Below, piece after piece: positions 7,866 to 17,343 of a stretch of 64,000 nt of DNA; positions within the stretch are counted from its first letter, which is position 1, and every line of letters starts with the position of its first letter. Below the pieces are notes generated by a model that worked only from the letters and a program-made list of their open reading frames with translations, ran no database searches and was not told the origin of the DNA. The position numbers and the translations under genes are program-made. The stretch is from Mycolicibacterium austroafricanum (GTDB taxonomy: Bacteria > Actinomycetota > Actinomycetes > Mycobacteriales > Mycobacteriaceae), in contig NZ_HG964453.1 in assembly GCF_000612725.1 (NCBI RefSeq), positions 667,379 to 731,378 of the forward strand. Reading direction: 5' to 3'.

Positions 7866-9488
7866 TCAGTCGGTGAGTGCGACCTCGGCGACGGTGGCCA
7901 GCTCGCCGTCATCGCCGGGTTGCTCGAAAACCACATGGGCACTGCGTTTTCGGCTCTCGAAGGTGGCGATGGTGTTGCCGAACAGTGGGCCGCTGAGGTT
8001 GCGCCACGACATCGGCAGGGCAGGGGATCCCGCGTGCCGCGCCCATCGGCGGGTCAGGCGGGCCGCCCGCTGCGACCAGGCGAGCCTGAACGCCGGCTTC
8101 ACCGGCGCCGGAACGTAGTTGTGCACCGGTGAGCACACGAGTTGATGGACCCGTGCGGTGGTGGCGCCGGGGAAGTCGGCCCGCGCCGCGTAGCTGTGGT
8201 GGACGTCGCCGGACAGCACGGACACGGTTGCGGGACCGTGCGACGGTCGGGACGCCGCTGCCCGGATCAGCGCGGAGAGCCGCAGGAACGAGGTCAGGAA
8301 CGCCGGCCAATGCTCGAGGTCGGCTGTCTGCCTGATCTTTTCGGCCAACGCACCGCGCACACCGCTGCGGTTGGCCGCGAACTCGTTGATGGTCTGCAGG
8401 TCACCGAGCGCCGGCGGGAGAAGCCAGGGCAGCGATGTTCCGATGAGCAGGTGCTCGAGGGTGTCCAGACGGTCGTCGACCTGTTCCTCCAGCCACCGGA
8501 ACTCCCTGTCGCCCAGCATCTTCCGGTCGCCACTGTCGAGGATGCGGGCGTTGCGCGAGTCCACCATGATCAGTCGGCTGCGGCCCAGGTCCCAACGGAA
8601 ACTGAAGCGTAGCCCCTTGTCGCCGTCGACTTCGCTGTCGGCCCGGTCCGCCAGCTCGACCAGCAGCGGCCAGCAGTCACCGTCGTTGGCTGTGAACTTC
8701 TGGTAGTCGGCGTCGGCCGCGAGTTCGCCGGGACTCAGGTTCCCCAGATGCTGGTACACCCAGTAGGACCCGAGGCCGGCGCGGATGCGGTCACGCCACC
8801 ACGGCTTCTGGTTGACCTCGCGACGCCACGCCCCCGAGGTGTTCCAGTCGTCGCGGATGTCGTGGTCGTCGAAGATCATCGCCGTCGGCAGGGTGGACAG
8901 GATCCAGCGGATCTCCGGGTCTCCCCAGGTGTGCCGGTAGAGGCCCTCGTATTCGCCGAAGGTGACGACCTCATCCGGTGGACGGCGGCCGGGCTTGCGA
9001 TGGCCTGCCAGGTGGCGGCGCGCGTCGGGGGTGAGTTCGTCGGCGTATACCTGATCGCCGAGGAGCAGAAGTGCGTCCGGCCGCTCGTCGACCGGCAGCG
9101 CGGTGAGCCGGGCCGCGTAGCAGTCCAGCGCGTCGAGGCCGAGCTTGTCGTCGAGCTTGGGGTCGCCCGTCTTGGGGTAGCGGCAGGATCCGAAGACCAC
9201 CCGCAACCGGTCTGCCGAGTTCGGTCCCCGGGTCCGGATCACGCTGGGCGGGAAGTCCGAACCGGGCTCCGGCCAGACCTTCACTCCGTCGACGTGTACC
9301 TGGTATTCGATCGCGGAATCGGGCGCCAGGCCCTGCACGGGCACCAGTGCGTAGTGGAAGCCCTGGACCTCGAACGTCCGCGCCGCGCACCCGAGCACCT
9401 CCACCTCGGCCGCGGCGTCGGTCTGCACCCACACCAGGGCGGTCGTGTCGCCGACGTGCCGCAGCACCGGGCCGAGAACGAGGGTCAC
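7866..9488 (-). CDS. PhoD-like alkaline phosphatase/phosphodiesterase
   Basis: This 540-residue protein belongs to the PhoD metallophosphatase family, which hydrolyses phosphomonoesters and diesters using a metal centre. An N-terminal fibronectin-like beta domain (residues 1-100, LVWVQTDAAAEVEV) precedes the catalytic domain. Metal-site motifs are visible: FGSCRYP, LLLGDQVYADE, MIFDDHDIRDDWN and LSGDVHHSY. No signal peptide or Tat motif is seen at the chosen start, so, unlike classical secreted PhoD, this version is probably cytosolic. The start codon is ATG, directly before TLVLGPVLRHVGD. The gene is divergent from the molybdopterin oxidoreductase with about 110 bp between them. Physiological substrate is unknown. 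Confidence 0.87.
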   Translation of the reverse strand: MTLVLGPVLRHVGDTTALVWVQTDAAAEVEVLGCAARTFEVQGFHYALVPVQGLAPDSAIEYQVHVDGVKVWPEPGSDFPPSVIRTRGPNSADRLRVVFGSCRYPKTGDPKLDDKLGLDALDCYAARLTALPVDERPDALLLLGDQVYADELTPDARRHLAGHRKPGRRPPDEVVTFGEYEGLYRHTWGDPEIRWILSTLPTAMIFDDHDIRDDWNTSGAWRREVNQKPWWRDRIRAGLGSYWVYQHLGNLSPGELAADADYQKFTANDGDCWPLLVELADRADSEVDGDKGLRFSFRWDLGRSRLIMVDSRNARILDSGDRKMLGDREFRWLEEQVDDRLDTLEHLLIGTSLPWLLPPALGDLQTINEFAANRSGVRGALAEKIRQTADLEHWPAFLTSFLRLSALIRAAASRPSHGPATVSVLSGDVHHSYAARADFPGATTARVHQLVCSPVHNYVPAPVKPAFRLAWSQRAARLTRRWARHAGSPALPMSWRNLSGPLFGNTIATFESRKRSAHVVFEQPGDDGELATVAEVALTD

Positions 9489-9601
9489 CGAACCAGCTTA
9501 GGGATGTTTCGCCGGTGCTTCCGGCGAATGGGTGGCGCCGTCATGCCGGGTGACCTGGGCAGATCCTTGACCGCATTTTGTCGGCTGCCTAATGTGGGCC
9601 G

Positions 9602-11803
9602 ATGGCGGTCGAGCAACGCGTCACCTACTGCCGGATCTGTGAAGCGCTGTGCGGGCTGATCGCCACCGTGGAGGACGGTCGGCTGCACTCGTTGCGGCCG
9701 GATCCCGACAATCCGCTGTCGCGCGGGCGGGCGTGCCCGAAGGGCATCGCGTTCACCGACATCCAGAACGATCCCGACCGGGTGCTCTCACCGCTGCGCC
9801 GCCGTCCGGACGGCACCTTCGACGAAGTCAGCTGGGACGAGGCGCTCGGTGACATCGCCGGCCGGCTCACCCGGATCGTCGCAACGCACGGCGGCGGCGC
9901 GGTCGGCCAGTACTTCGGTAACCCGATCGCGTTCGGATACGCGACCGGCATCTGGTCCGGGCTTTTCCTGACCCGTCTCGGCGGGCACCACCAGTACTCG
10001 TCGGGATCCCAGGACATCAACTCCCGTTTCGTCGCGAGCAAGCTGCTGTACGGTGCGGCCAGCCAGGTCCCGTTCCCCGACCTGCCGCGTACCGACTTCC
10101 TGTTCATGCTCGGCGCCAATCCGCTGGTGTCGCACGGCAGCGGTGTGCGTACCCCACGGGTCAAGGACGACCTGTCGGCCATCACCCGGCGCGGCGGCCG
10201 CGTCGTCGTGGTCGACCCGCGACGCACCGAGACCGCCCGCGCCTACGAGCACGTGCCGGTGCGGCCGGATTCGGATGCCTGGCTGCTGCTGTCGATGCTG
10301 CACGTGATCTTCGAGGAGGACCTCGCCGACACCGCTGCTCTGGACCGCCAGACCACCGGTTGGCGAGCTCTGCGGGACCTCACGCGGGCCTTCCCGCCCG
10401 AGCAGACCCAGGTGCGCACCGGTGTGGCCCCGGACATCCTGCGCACTCTGGCAAGGGATTTCGCCTCCGCCCCGGCCGCCGTGGCGTACGGCCGCACCGG
10501 TGCGTGCCTCGGCAGGCACGGCACGCTGGTGTGCCACCTGCTTGACGCGCTGAGCATCGTCACCGGAAACCTGGACCGCGCCGGCGGGATGTTGTTCGCC
10601 CGTGCGGTCGTTCCCCTCGAGGACGTGGGGGAGAAGACCGGCAAGATGACCTACGACACGGCGCGCTCGCGCGTCGGCGGTCTGCCGGAGGTGATCAGCA
10701 CCTACCCGGCCGCGCTGATCGCCGAGGAGATCCTCACGCCCGGCGAGGGACAACTGCGGGCCCTGTTCGTGACCGCAGGCAACCCCGTGCTGACCGTGCC
10801 GAACGGGCCCATGCTCGAGAAGGCGCTCGGCGAGCTCGATCTGTTGGTGTCACTGGATCTCTACGTCAACGAGACCAACAGCCATGCCGACTTCATCCTG
10901 CCGGCCACCACCTTCCTCGAACGCTACGACGTGCCCTACAGCTTCGCGAACTGTTCGCCGACGGTGTTCGTCCAGGCGACCGAGGCGGTGCTGGCGCCGT
11001 ACGGACAGGCGCGCAACGAATGGGAGGTGTTCGACGAACTGGCGCGCCGGATGGGCCTGTCGTTGTTCGCCACCGGGCCGCTGGAACGCTTCAACGGGGT
11101 GCTGAGCTGGCTGGACCGGCGGGGATTCGGTCGCATGACGCCGCGCCGCCTCGTCGAGGTGCTGATGCGGATCGGTCCCTACGGTGACCGGTTCGGGTTG
11201 CGCCGCAACGGCATCAACCCCCGCAAGCTGCGCGCCAATCCGCACGGCATCGTACTGTCCGAACACGCCCCGACCGGCATCCGCGACGAAGCGGTCAAAC
11301 TGCCGGACGGCAAGGTGAGTCTGGCGCCCGCCGAGATCCTCGCCGAGGTGGAGCGGCTCGGGGAACGTCACCCCGACAACCCCGATCTCCCGCTGATGGC
11401 GATCGGGATGCGGGAGGTCCGTTCGCAGAACTCGTGGATGCACAACAGCCCGACGCTGATGAAGGGCGACCGGCGCCACCGCGCCCGGATCCATCCCTCC
11501 GACGCCGCTGCGGCCGGTCTCGCCGAGGGCGCGACCGTCCGCGTCACCTCGGAGTACGGAGCCATCGAGACCGAAGTCCGCATCACCGACGAGGTGGCAC
11601 CTGGAACCGTGGCGATTCCGCACGGCTGGGGTCACAAGGGCGGCTGGCAGCTGGCCAATCGGTCGGGCGGGGCCAACGTCAACGAACTGATGTCCAACGA
11701 CGCCGCCGACCTGGAACGTCTCGCCGGAATGTCGGTGCTCAACGGCGTGGCGGTGCGTATCGAACCGGTCGACGTTGCTGCGCTCCCGCATCCCGGAACT
11801 TGA
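9602..11803 (+). CDS. Molybdopterin-dependent oxidoreductase (formate dehydrogenase-like)
   Basis: This 733-residue protein is a member of the DMSO-reductase superfamily. Four cysteines at residues 10, 13, 17 and 45 (CRICEALCG ... GRACPKG) form a [4Fe-4S] site at the N-terminus. The bis-MGD binding domains follow (LFMLGANPLVSHGSG, VVVDPRRTETA, FVTAGNPVLTVPNGP). The C-terminal molybdopterin-binding domain includes RSQNSWMHNSPTL and IPHGWGHKGGWQLANRSGGANVNEL. No Tat signal is present, so it is cytoplasmic. No partner subunit or maturation gene is adjacent, which suggests a soluble single-subunit enzyme. Actinobacterial homologues are annotated as oxidoreductases of unknown substrate; calling it a formate dehydrogenase would be over-specific. 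Confidence 0.88.
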   Translation: MAVEQRVTYCRICEALCGLIATVEDGRLHSLRPDPDNPLSRGRACPKGIAFTDIQNDPDRVLSPLRRRPDGTFDEVSWDEALGDIAGRLTRIVATHGGGAVGQYFGNPIAFGYATGIWSGLFLTRLGGHHQYSSGSQDINSRFVASKLLYGAASQVPFPDLPRTDFLFMLGANPLVSHGSGVRTPRVKDDLSAITRRGGRVVVVDPRRTETARAYEHVPVRPDSDAWLLLSMLHVIFEEDLADTAALDRQTTGWRALRDLTRAFPPEQTQVRTGVAPDILRTLARDFASAPAAVAYGRTGACLGRHGTLVCHLLDALSIVTGNLDRAGGMLFARAVVPLEDVGEKTGKMTYDTARSRVGGLPEVISTYPAALIAEEILTPGEGQLRALFVTAGNPVLTVPNGPMLEKALGELDLLVSLDLYVNETNSHADFILPATTFLERYDVPYSFANCSPTVFVQATEAVLAPYGQARNEWEVFDELARRMGLSLFATGPLERFNGVLSWLDRRGFGRMTPRRLVEVLMRIGPYGDRFGLRRNGINPRKLRANPHGIVLSEHAPTGIRDEAVKLPDGKVSLAPAEILAEVERLGERHPDNPDLPLMAIGMREVRSQNSWMHNSPTLMKGDRRHRARIHPSDAAAAGLAEGATVRVTSEYGAIETEVRITDEVAPGTVAIPHGWGHKGGWQLANRSGGANVNELMSNDAADLERLAGMSVLNGVAVRIEPVDVAALPHPGT

Positions 11804-11893
11804 TGACGCAACCAGTGCCGGCGGTTGCGGTCCTCGTCAGGGCCGGATTGCTTCGGCAGTTTGCTGGAAGGTGGTAGGTTGCTGGCTACGTCA

Positions 11894-14611
11894 ATGCTGG
11901 GGGTCAAGGTGGACCGGTGCCCGAGATCGCGCACGCCGAACGGTTCCTGGCGTGGTCTCTACTCCGGGGTGGTGCTCGCCGGCATCGGGGTGGGCATGGT
12001 CGTCGGGCAGGGTGTCGCGGTAGCGAGCCCGTCGGAGACATCGGAACCATCGAGTAGCTCGCAGTCCGGTGAGACGGCCGACGCCGGGCCCTCGACGGCG
12101 TCTCAGGCGTCGACCGCCGCGGACGCCGATCCCGAGCCCAAGGCTGACGCAGAGCCGGATCCCGAGCCCGACGCAGAGCCGGACCTCGCGGACGTGGCAG
12201 ACGAAGCCGAAGAAGCCGACGACATCGAAGTGGCTGCGTCAACCGACGAGGATCCGACCCGTCAGTCGCGCACGCGCACCGAGGAGGCGCCCTCCGACGC
12301 CGCCGACGCCGTCGCCGCCGACGCGGCCGCCGATGACGGCGAACCCGCGGAACCCGCCCTCGCCACCTCGGTCGCCGACACCCCGGAGCCGGCCGATCCC
12401 GTCGTGGCGGCCGTCCCAGACCCGGCGCTACCCGACGTGGCCACCGCGCCCGCGGCTGCGCTGCGCACCCTGGTCAGCGCGCGACCCGTCACTGTGCAGA
12501 GCATGGTCACCGACGTTCTTACCTGGGTCGGCCTGCGGCCACAGGGTGATGATGGGCCCACCCCGCCGACGCCGGTCTCGGCGCTGGTGCAGTCACTGTG
12601 GCTGGCGGTGCGGCAGACCCAGTACACCTGGAACAACCAGCGGCCCACCGCGGATGCCACGACATCGGGCCCCGGACTCGACGGCGTCGTGACCGGCAAC
12701 CTCAACGCCGTCGACTACGACGACGCCGCGCTCACGTACACCCTCACCGGCGGGCCGGCCTACGGCCGGGTCGCCATCGACGCTTCGGGCGGCTTCACCT
12801 ACACGCCGGGCGCCGCGGCCGCCGGGCGCGCCGACAAGTTCACCGTCCGGATCGACGACACCTCGGGCAACCCGTTCCACGTGCACGGGCTACTCGGCCT
12901 GCTGGGAATCACCCGTCCCACCGAGGTGACGGTGGTCATCGCCGCGAGTTCGCCTGTCCGGAAAAGTGTTCCGTCGGGTCTGGCGATGGGTGAACTGACG
13001 TCGCGGGATGGTGTTGAGGTCACGCCCGGCCGCAACGGCGCGGTCGGCGTCATCGACGGTCGATTCACCGACCAACTGGTCGTCAACCCTGACGATGCCG
13101 CCGCGGTGCTGAACTCGCTGGCGTTCGCCTTGGGCGCCGCCGCGGGATTCGCCGATCCGTCGGCGATCACCGCCTCCAGCGTGGGCGAGGGGGCGGACGC
13201 CGAGCACTTCTACCGCTACACCGAAAAGATCGGTGGGGTACCGGTTCTCGGCAGCGAGGTGATCCTGGTGACGAACGCTGCCGGCGAGGTCACCAGCGTG
13301 TTCAACTACTACCGCGGGCTGGGCGAGGGGTTCGACATAACCCCGGGTGCCGCGGTCGACGAGGACGCCGAGGTGCGGCTGATCGCCGGTACCGCCTATC
13401 TCGGCCCCGACGTCGACTCTCGTATGCTCGAAAGCTTCCTCTCCACAAGCACATTCACCAGGGAACTGGTGGTGTACACGCACGACGACGCGACGTCCGA
13501 CCTTGCGTGGCGGGTGACCGTCGTGGTCCCCGACACCGGCGAGATGTCGCCGTCAGGGGCGACGTACCTCATCGACGCCGACGGCGCGTCGGCGGGCGAC
13601 GTCATCCTGGGCACCTCCAACGCGCAGGCCGCGACGTCCATCAGCATCGCCAAGGACTGGCTCGGCGAGTCGCGAGTCATGACCATCGACACCCGAACGG
13701 TGTTGTGGTTCAGGACCTACCAACTGATCGACGCGCCCAGGAACATCAAGACCTACAAGACGTCCTACTCGCTTTTCGGGCTGGGCAGTCCGACCTTGCC
13801 CGGCACCGTCGTCAAGCGCGGCTTCTTCGGTTGGGATGCGGCCGCGGTGTCGGCGCACGCCAACATGGCCGTGGTCTACGACTACTTCCAGGACGTGCTG
13901 GGGCGGACATCCTTCGACGACGACGGCGCCCTGGTCTCGGTCAGCATCCGGTACAACCCGCGCATCTCGACCGGCGGCTACTTGAACGCATTCTGGGATC
14001 CCAACAGGCAACTCTTCGCCTTCGGCGACGCCGGCTACCTTCAGGCGAGCGTCGACGTCGTCGCGCATGAGTTCGTCCACGCGGTGGTGTCCTACGTCGT
14101 GGGTGACGGCGGTTCGGTGCTCGACTACGGCGAGTCCGGAGCCCTCAACGAGGCCTACGGCGACATTCTCGGCGCGCTGGTCGAGGGAAAGACCGGCGAT
14201 GGGCGATGGCTGATCGGCGAGGACTCCGACCACGGTGTGGTCCGCAACCTCGCCGACCCGGGGTCCATCAGAACGGCCTACGGGCCGTACCGGGAACGGG
14301 TGAGCGACATGTACTCCGGCGAGGGCGACGACCGCGGTGAGCACGTCAACAGCACCGTGTTCAGCCATGCGGCGTACCTGATGATGACCGACGCCGCCAC
14401 CGCCGGCGTCTCGGACCAGACGTGGGCCAAGGTGTTCTACCACTCGCTGGGGCGGCTCGGCACCAGTGCCAAGTTCGTCGACGGCCGGGCCGCTGTGCTC
14501 AGCAGCGCCGGCGAGCAGGGGCTGACGGCGGCCCAGCTCGCCGCAATCGCGCGGGCGTTCGACACCGTCGAGATCTACGGTGCGGCACCGTCATCCGTCA
14601 TCGCCGTCTGA
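11894..14611 (+). CDS. Secreted M4-family (thermolysin-like) metalloprotease with acidic N-terminal region
   Basis: This large secreted protein is about 905 residues from the ATG at 11,894; a TTG at 11,879 directly after GGAAGGTGGTAGG is an alternative. It has a long n-region signal peptide (LYSGVVLAGIGVGMVVGQG, cleavage near AVAS-P). A low-complexity Glu/Asp/Pro/Ala linker follows to about residue 180. A VCBS/cadherin-like beta domain lies at about 245-350 (SGGFTYTPG), then FTP/PepSY-like propeptide sequence. The peptidase domain has the zinc motif HEFVH near residue 725 and the third ligand in GALNEAYGD near 753, which is the thermolysin arrangement. Expected role: calcium/zinc-dependent extracellular proteolysis. 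It overlaps the convergent hydrolase by 21 bases. Confidence 0.86.
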   Translation: MLGVKVDRCPRSRTPNGSWRGLYSGVVLAGIGVGMVVGQGVAVASPSETSEPSSSSQSGETADAGPSTASQASTAADADPEPKADAEPDPEPDAEPDLADVADEAEEADDIEVAASTDEDPTRQSRTRTEEAPSDAADAVAADAAADDGEPAEPALATSVADTPEPADPVVAAVPDPALPDVATAPAAALRTLVSARPVTVQSMVTDVLTWVGLRPQGDDGPTPPTPVSALVQSLWLAVRQTQYTWNNQRPTADATTSGPGLDGVVTGNLNAVDYDDAALTYTLTGGPAYGRVAIDASGGFTYTPGAAAAGRADKFTVRIDDTSGNPFHVHGLLGLLGITRPTEVTVVIAASSPVRKSVPSGLAMGELTSRDGVEVTPGRNGAVGVIDGRFTDQLVVNPDDAAAVLNSLAFALGAAAGFADPSAITASSVGEGADAEHFYRYTEKIGGVPVLGSEVILVTNAAGEVTSVFNYYRGLGEGFDITPGAAVDEDAEVRLIAGTAYLGPDVDSRMLESFLSTSTFTRELVVYTHDDATSDLAWRVTVVVPDTGEMSPSGATYLIDADGASAGDVILGTSNAQAATSISIAKDWLGESRVMTIDTRTVLWFRTYQLIDAPRNIKTYKTSYSLFGLGSPTLPGTVVKRGFFGWDAAAVSAHANMAVVYDYFQDVLGRTSFDDDGALVSVSIRYNPRISTGGYLNAFWDPNRQLFAFGDAGYLQASVDVVAHEFVHAVVSYVVGDGGSVLDYGESGALNEAYGDILGALVEGKTGDGRWLIGEDSDHGVVRNLADPGSIRTAYGPYRERVSDMYSGEGDDRGEHVNSTVFSHAAYLMMTDAATAGVSDQTWAKVFYHSLGRLGTSAKFVDGRAAVLSSAGEQGLTAAQLAAIARAFDTVEIYGAAPSSVIAV

Positions 14612-15583
14612 GCGGTCGACGAGCACCGCGCCGTCGGGGCGGTCGCCGAGCGTGGGCAGGCCGGGCGGGACTCCCTCCGCGGTGAGCCGGATGATCCCCG
14701 CCAGCTGCCCCGGCGCGTCACACTGCACGTAGTGGTCGGCGCCGGGAACCACCCAGTAGCGGTTCCTGCCGGGGCTGGACTTCAGATAGTGCTCCCAGAC
14801 GTGATTTGCCACCCGCAGCGGGGCCACGGTGTCGTGCAGGCCCCAGATCAGCGTGGTGTCCACGTCGATGGTGGACAACCGCTCCAGCCAGCCGGTTTCG
14901 TCGGTGGCGCGCTCGTGCAGATACCTGACGGTGTCGGGCAGCACGCTGATTCCGTCGTTGTGCGCGAAACATTGTGCCAGCGCTGCGATCTCGTCGTCCT
15001 GCAGTGAGCGGCGAGGCATGAACGTCGACGCACCCAGCCCCGCCGCCAACATCGCCGGTGTCGTCGCTGCGGCGGTGGCGCGGCCGGTGGCCTCGTCGAG
15101 CAGCGCCACCTGGAACGCTGTCAGGTTGGCCAGCGGCAGGTAGACGTTGCCATTGGTGATGAACACGTCGACTGGCGTTGAGCCGGATTCGGCCAGCATG
15201 CTCAGCGCGATCATGCCGACACTGCTGCCGCGATCGTGGGTGATCATCCGGTAGTCGGTCAGCCGCCACCGCTCGGTGATCGCGTGCACCAACAGCCGGG
15301 CATCGTCGTACAACGAGTACACGTAGGGCGACGGCGGCTTGCCGGACAATCCGTAGCCGGGAAAGTCCAGCACATAGATGTCGAACTCGGCTGCCAACTC
15401 GCGTGCCAACGCGGAGTAGTCGATCCCGGAGGTCGGGAAGCCGTGGACGCAGACCAGCGCCGGCGCCCCCGGAGTTCCGCAGCGGCGGCTGAACACCTCG
15501 ACCTCGGTTCCGGCGTTCGCCGCTGTGGTGGAGGCCCAGGTGAAGTGGGTGCCGTCGCGCTGCCAGTCAGTGAAGATGTCCAC
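14591..15583 (-). CDS. Alpha/beta-fold hydrolase (epoxide hydrolase / haloalkane dehalogenase-like)
   Basis: This 330-residue protein has an alpha/beta-hydrolase core with oxyanion-hole HGFP (48-51) and LDFPGYGLS. The nucleophile elbow THDRGSSVG has Asp117 in place of Ser. An aspartate nucleophile in this context is typical of epoxide hydrolases, dehalogenases and their relatives such as MEST. An acid residue follows in LIWGLHDTVAP and the catalytic His in PGADHYVQ. A cap domain occupies roughly residues 150-240. There is no signal peptide. Substrate cannot be assigned. It is divergent from azlC and overlaps the protease gene tail-to-tail. Confidence 0.82.
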   Translation of the reverse strand: MDIFTDWQRDGTHFTWASTTAANAGTEVEVFSRRCGTPGAPALVCVHGFPTSGIDYSALARELAAEFDIYVLDFPGYGLSGKPPSPYVYSLYDDARLLVHAITERWRLTDYRMITHDRGSSVGMIALSMLAESGSTPVDVFITNGNVYLPLANLTAFQVALLDEATGRATAAATTPAMLAAGLGASTFMPRRSLQDDEIAALAQCFAHNDGISVLPDTVRYLHERATDETGWLERLSTIDVDTTLIWGLHDTVAPLRVANHVWEHYLKSSPGRNRYWVVPGADHYVQCDAPGQLAGIIRLTAEGVPPGLPTLGDRPDGAVLVDRSDGDDG

Positions 15584-15627
15584 TCGTGGAAAGCTAGCCG
15601 CTGGGTCCCCGTCAAGGAGGTATTTCA

Positions 15628-16329
15628 GTGCCGCCCCGTCCCGAGTCCGGCGACTCGCTGCGCCGTGTGCTGAGCCTTGCTGCGCCCATCGGCCTGGCGT
15701 TCATCCCTCTCGGTATGGCGCTGGGATTCCTGGTGGTGCACGCCGGGCTCGCGTGGTGGTGGGCGCCGGTGTTCGCGGCCGTCATCTATGCGGGTTCTCT
15801 CGAATTCCTGATGGTGCACCTGGCCGCGACGGCGGCGCCCATCGCGGTGGTGGCGCTGACGACCGTCGTGGTCAACTCCCGGCACGTGTTCTATGCGCTG
15901 TCATTCCCGCTGCACCGGGTCCGCGGCGTGCCGGCCAAGCTGTACAGCACCTACACACTGTCCGACGAGGCCTACGCGGTCGGCGTCAGCCCGGAGGCGA
16001 GGTCGTGGGGCACCCGTCCGATCCTGTTGATGCAACTGTGTTTTCACCTACTGTGGGTCACCGGTGCCACGATCGGCGGCCTGGTCGGCGAGGCGCTGCC
16101 GATCGAGCGCCTCACCGGTCTTGACTTCGCGCTCACCGCGTTGTTCATCGTGCTCGGCATCGACGCGTATCGGCAGCGGCCCGACCGGATCACCGCGGCC
16201 ACGGCGGCCGTGTGCGCCGTCGTCGCGTGGCTGGTGGTCCCGGGGCAGATGCTGGTGTGCGCGTTCGCCGCGTTCGCGGGTGTTCTGCTGGTTCGGATGT
16301 CGTTGCAGCGCAGGGGCGACCGTGCCTGA
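15628..16329 (+). CDS. azlC: AzlC-family branched-chain amino acid exporter, large subunit
   Basis: This 233-residue inner-membrane protein has several hydrophobic helices and the family signature LAFIPLGMALGFLVVHAGLAW followed by AGSLEFLMVHLAAT. AzlC pairs with the small AzlD to export branched-chain amino acids or analogues. The start is GTG 15,628, preceded by a near-perfect AAGGAGG ribosome site at 15,614-15,620. The gene overlaps azlD by eight bases, which is the usual arrangement. Substrate in mycobacteria is not established. Confidence 0.9.
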   Translation: MPPRPESGDSLRRVLSLAAPIGLAFIPLGMALGFLVVHAGLAWWWAPVFAAVIYAGSLEFLMVHLAATAAPIAVVALTTVVVNSRHVFYALSFPLHRVRGVPAKLYSTYTLSDEAYAVGVSPEARSWGTRPILLMQLCFHLLWVTGATIGGLVGEALPIERLTGLDFALTALFIVLGIDAYRQRPDRITAATAAVCAVVAWLVVPGQMLVCAFAAFAGVLLVRMSLQRRGDRA

Positions 16330-16648
16330 CAACGCCTACATCGCGGTGCTGGTGCTGGTCAGTGCGGCGGTCACCTGGGCGCTGCGCGCCCTGCCGTTCG
16401 CGGCGCTGGCGCCGATGCGACACAGCCGCGTCGTCAAGTACCTCAGCGTGCACATGCCGGTCGGGGTGATGCTGATTCTGGCGATCTACACCGTGCGGAC
16501 GGTGGCCGGTGACACGGCCGTCGAGTTGCTGTGGTTGACGGCCGCCGTCGCGGTGACCGCGGGACTGCACCTGTGGCGCGGGCAGGCCCTGCTGAGCATC
16601 CTGGCCGGCACCACCTGCTACGTGACGCTGATGTCGGTGTGGGGCTGA
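16322..16648 (+). CDS. azlD: AzlD-family branched-chain amino acid exporter, small subunit
   Basis: This 108-residue membrane protein has about four hydrophobic segments. It shows the AzlD-type pattern TWALRALPFAALAP near the N-terminus and HMPVGVMLILAIYTV in the middle. Translation starts from GTG 16,322 inside the end of azlC; the frame is open further upstream, but the overlap start matches the family length. It is the obligate partner of AzlC in an exporter. It ends one base before the convergent TetR gene. Confidence 0.88.
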   Translation: MPDNAYIAVLVLVSAAVTWALRALPFAALAPMRHSRVVKYLSVHMPVGVMLILAIYTVRTVAGDTAVELLWLTAAVAVTAGLHLWRGQALLSILAGTTCYVTLMSVWG

Positions 16649-16649
16649 G

Positions 16650-17273
16650 TCAGTCCGCGGCCTGCAGGTACGCCACGAGCGCGTTGGTCAGGCCGCGACG
16701 GGCGACGTCGAGGTCGGCGTAGGAGCCGAGCTGGCGTTCGGAGACCAGCCCGCGCATCGCGCCCGGAATCAGCGTGGCGATCTCCCGGACGCGGTCGGGG
16801 TCGACACCGAGACCGGCGAAGGCGTTGTGGCAGATCTGCAGCCAGGACTGCCCCCAGGAGAACAGCTCGGCCGCGGTCTGCGGGTACAGCCGCTCCAGCT
16901 CGGCGGGGTCGCGGGGGAGAGCGGCCCGCAGGTTCTCGATGGCGCGTGAATCAGGTTCTGCCAGGCCGTCATACAGTGTGTCGATGATGCTCGCGACGCG
17001 GTCGCGCAGCGAGGCGTCGGGGTCGACCGAGGCGAACACGTCGGCCCGGCGTTCGGCGGTGCGGTGCAGGACCGCGGCCCAGAAGCCGTCGGCGTCACCG
17101 AACTGGTACTGCACGGCGCCCCAGGTCGCACCGATGTCCTTGGCGATGCGGTTGGCCGAAACCGACCCGGGGTCGCCCGAGGCCAGCGACTTCAACGCGG
17201 CTTCGAGCATGTTCGCGCGGGTGGCCTGACCGCGTCGGTTGGGGCGCCGCGCGGATGCAGCTGCCTGGGTCAT
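16650..17273 (-). CDS. TetR-family transcriptional regulator
   Basis: This 207-residue protein has an N-terminal TetR helix-turn-helix (residues about 17-63, with SANRIAKDIGATWGAVQYQFGDADGFW) and an all-helical ligand domain. It is divergent from a Rieske oxygenase/reductase operon across a 70-bp gap containing a perfect palindrome. It most likely represses that operon and possibly itself. The ligand is unknown; a steroid or aromatic intermediate would fit the oxygenase partner, which is inference. Confidence 0.87.
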   Translation of the reverse strand: MTQAAASARRPNRRGQATRANMLEAALKSLASGDPGSVSANRIAKDIGATWGAVQYQFGDADGFWAAVLHRTAERRADVFASVDPDASLRDRVASIIDTLYDGLAEPDSRAIENLRAALPRDPAELERLYPQTAAELFSWGQSWLQICHNAFAGLGVDPDRVREIATLIPGAMRGLVSERQLGSYADLDVARRGLTNALVAYLQAAD

Positions 17274-17343
17274 GGGGCGAGCCTACCGAAAGTTTCGTAG
17301 AACCTACTATGTTTCTTTCATCGGCTGTTCTATTCTTCAGCGC
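17274..17343. promoter_or_regulatory. Divergent promoter/operator between TetR gene and Rieske operon
   Basis: The 70-bp gap holds a perfect 11-bp palindrome CGAAAGTTTCG at 17,287-17,297. It is followed at once by a second inverted repeat, GTAG-AAC-CTAC (17,297-17,307). A TACTAT box at 17,305-17,310 and a TATTCT box at 17,331-17,336 look like -10 elements for the plus strand. The latter lies seven bases before the oxygenase ATG, consistent with a leaderless message. The palindromes are the natural candidate TetR operator. All assignments are by eye. Confidence 0.5.
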
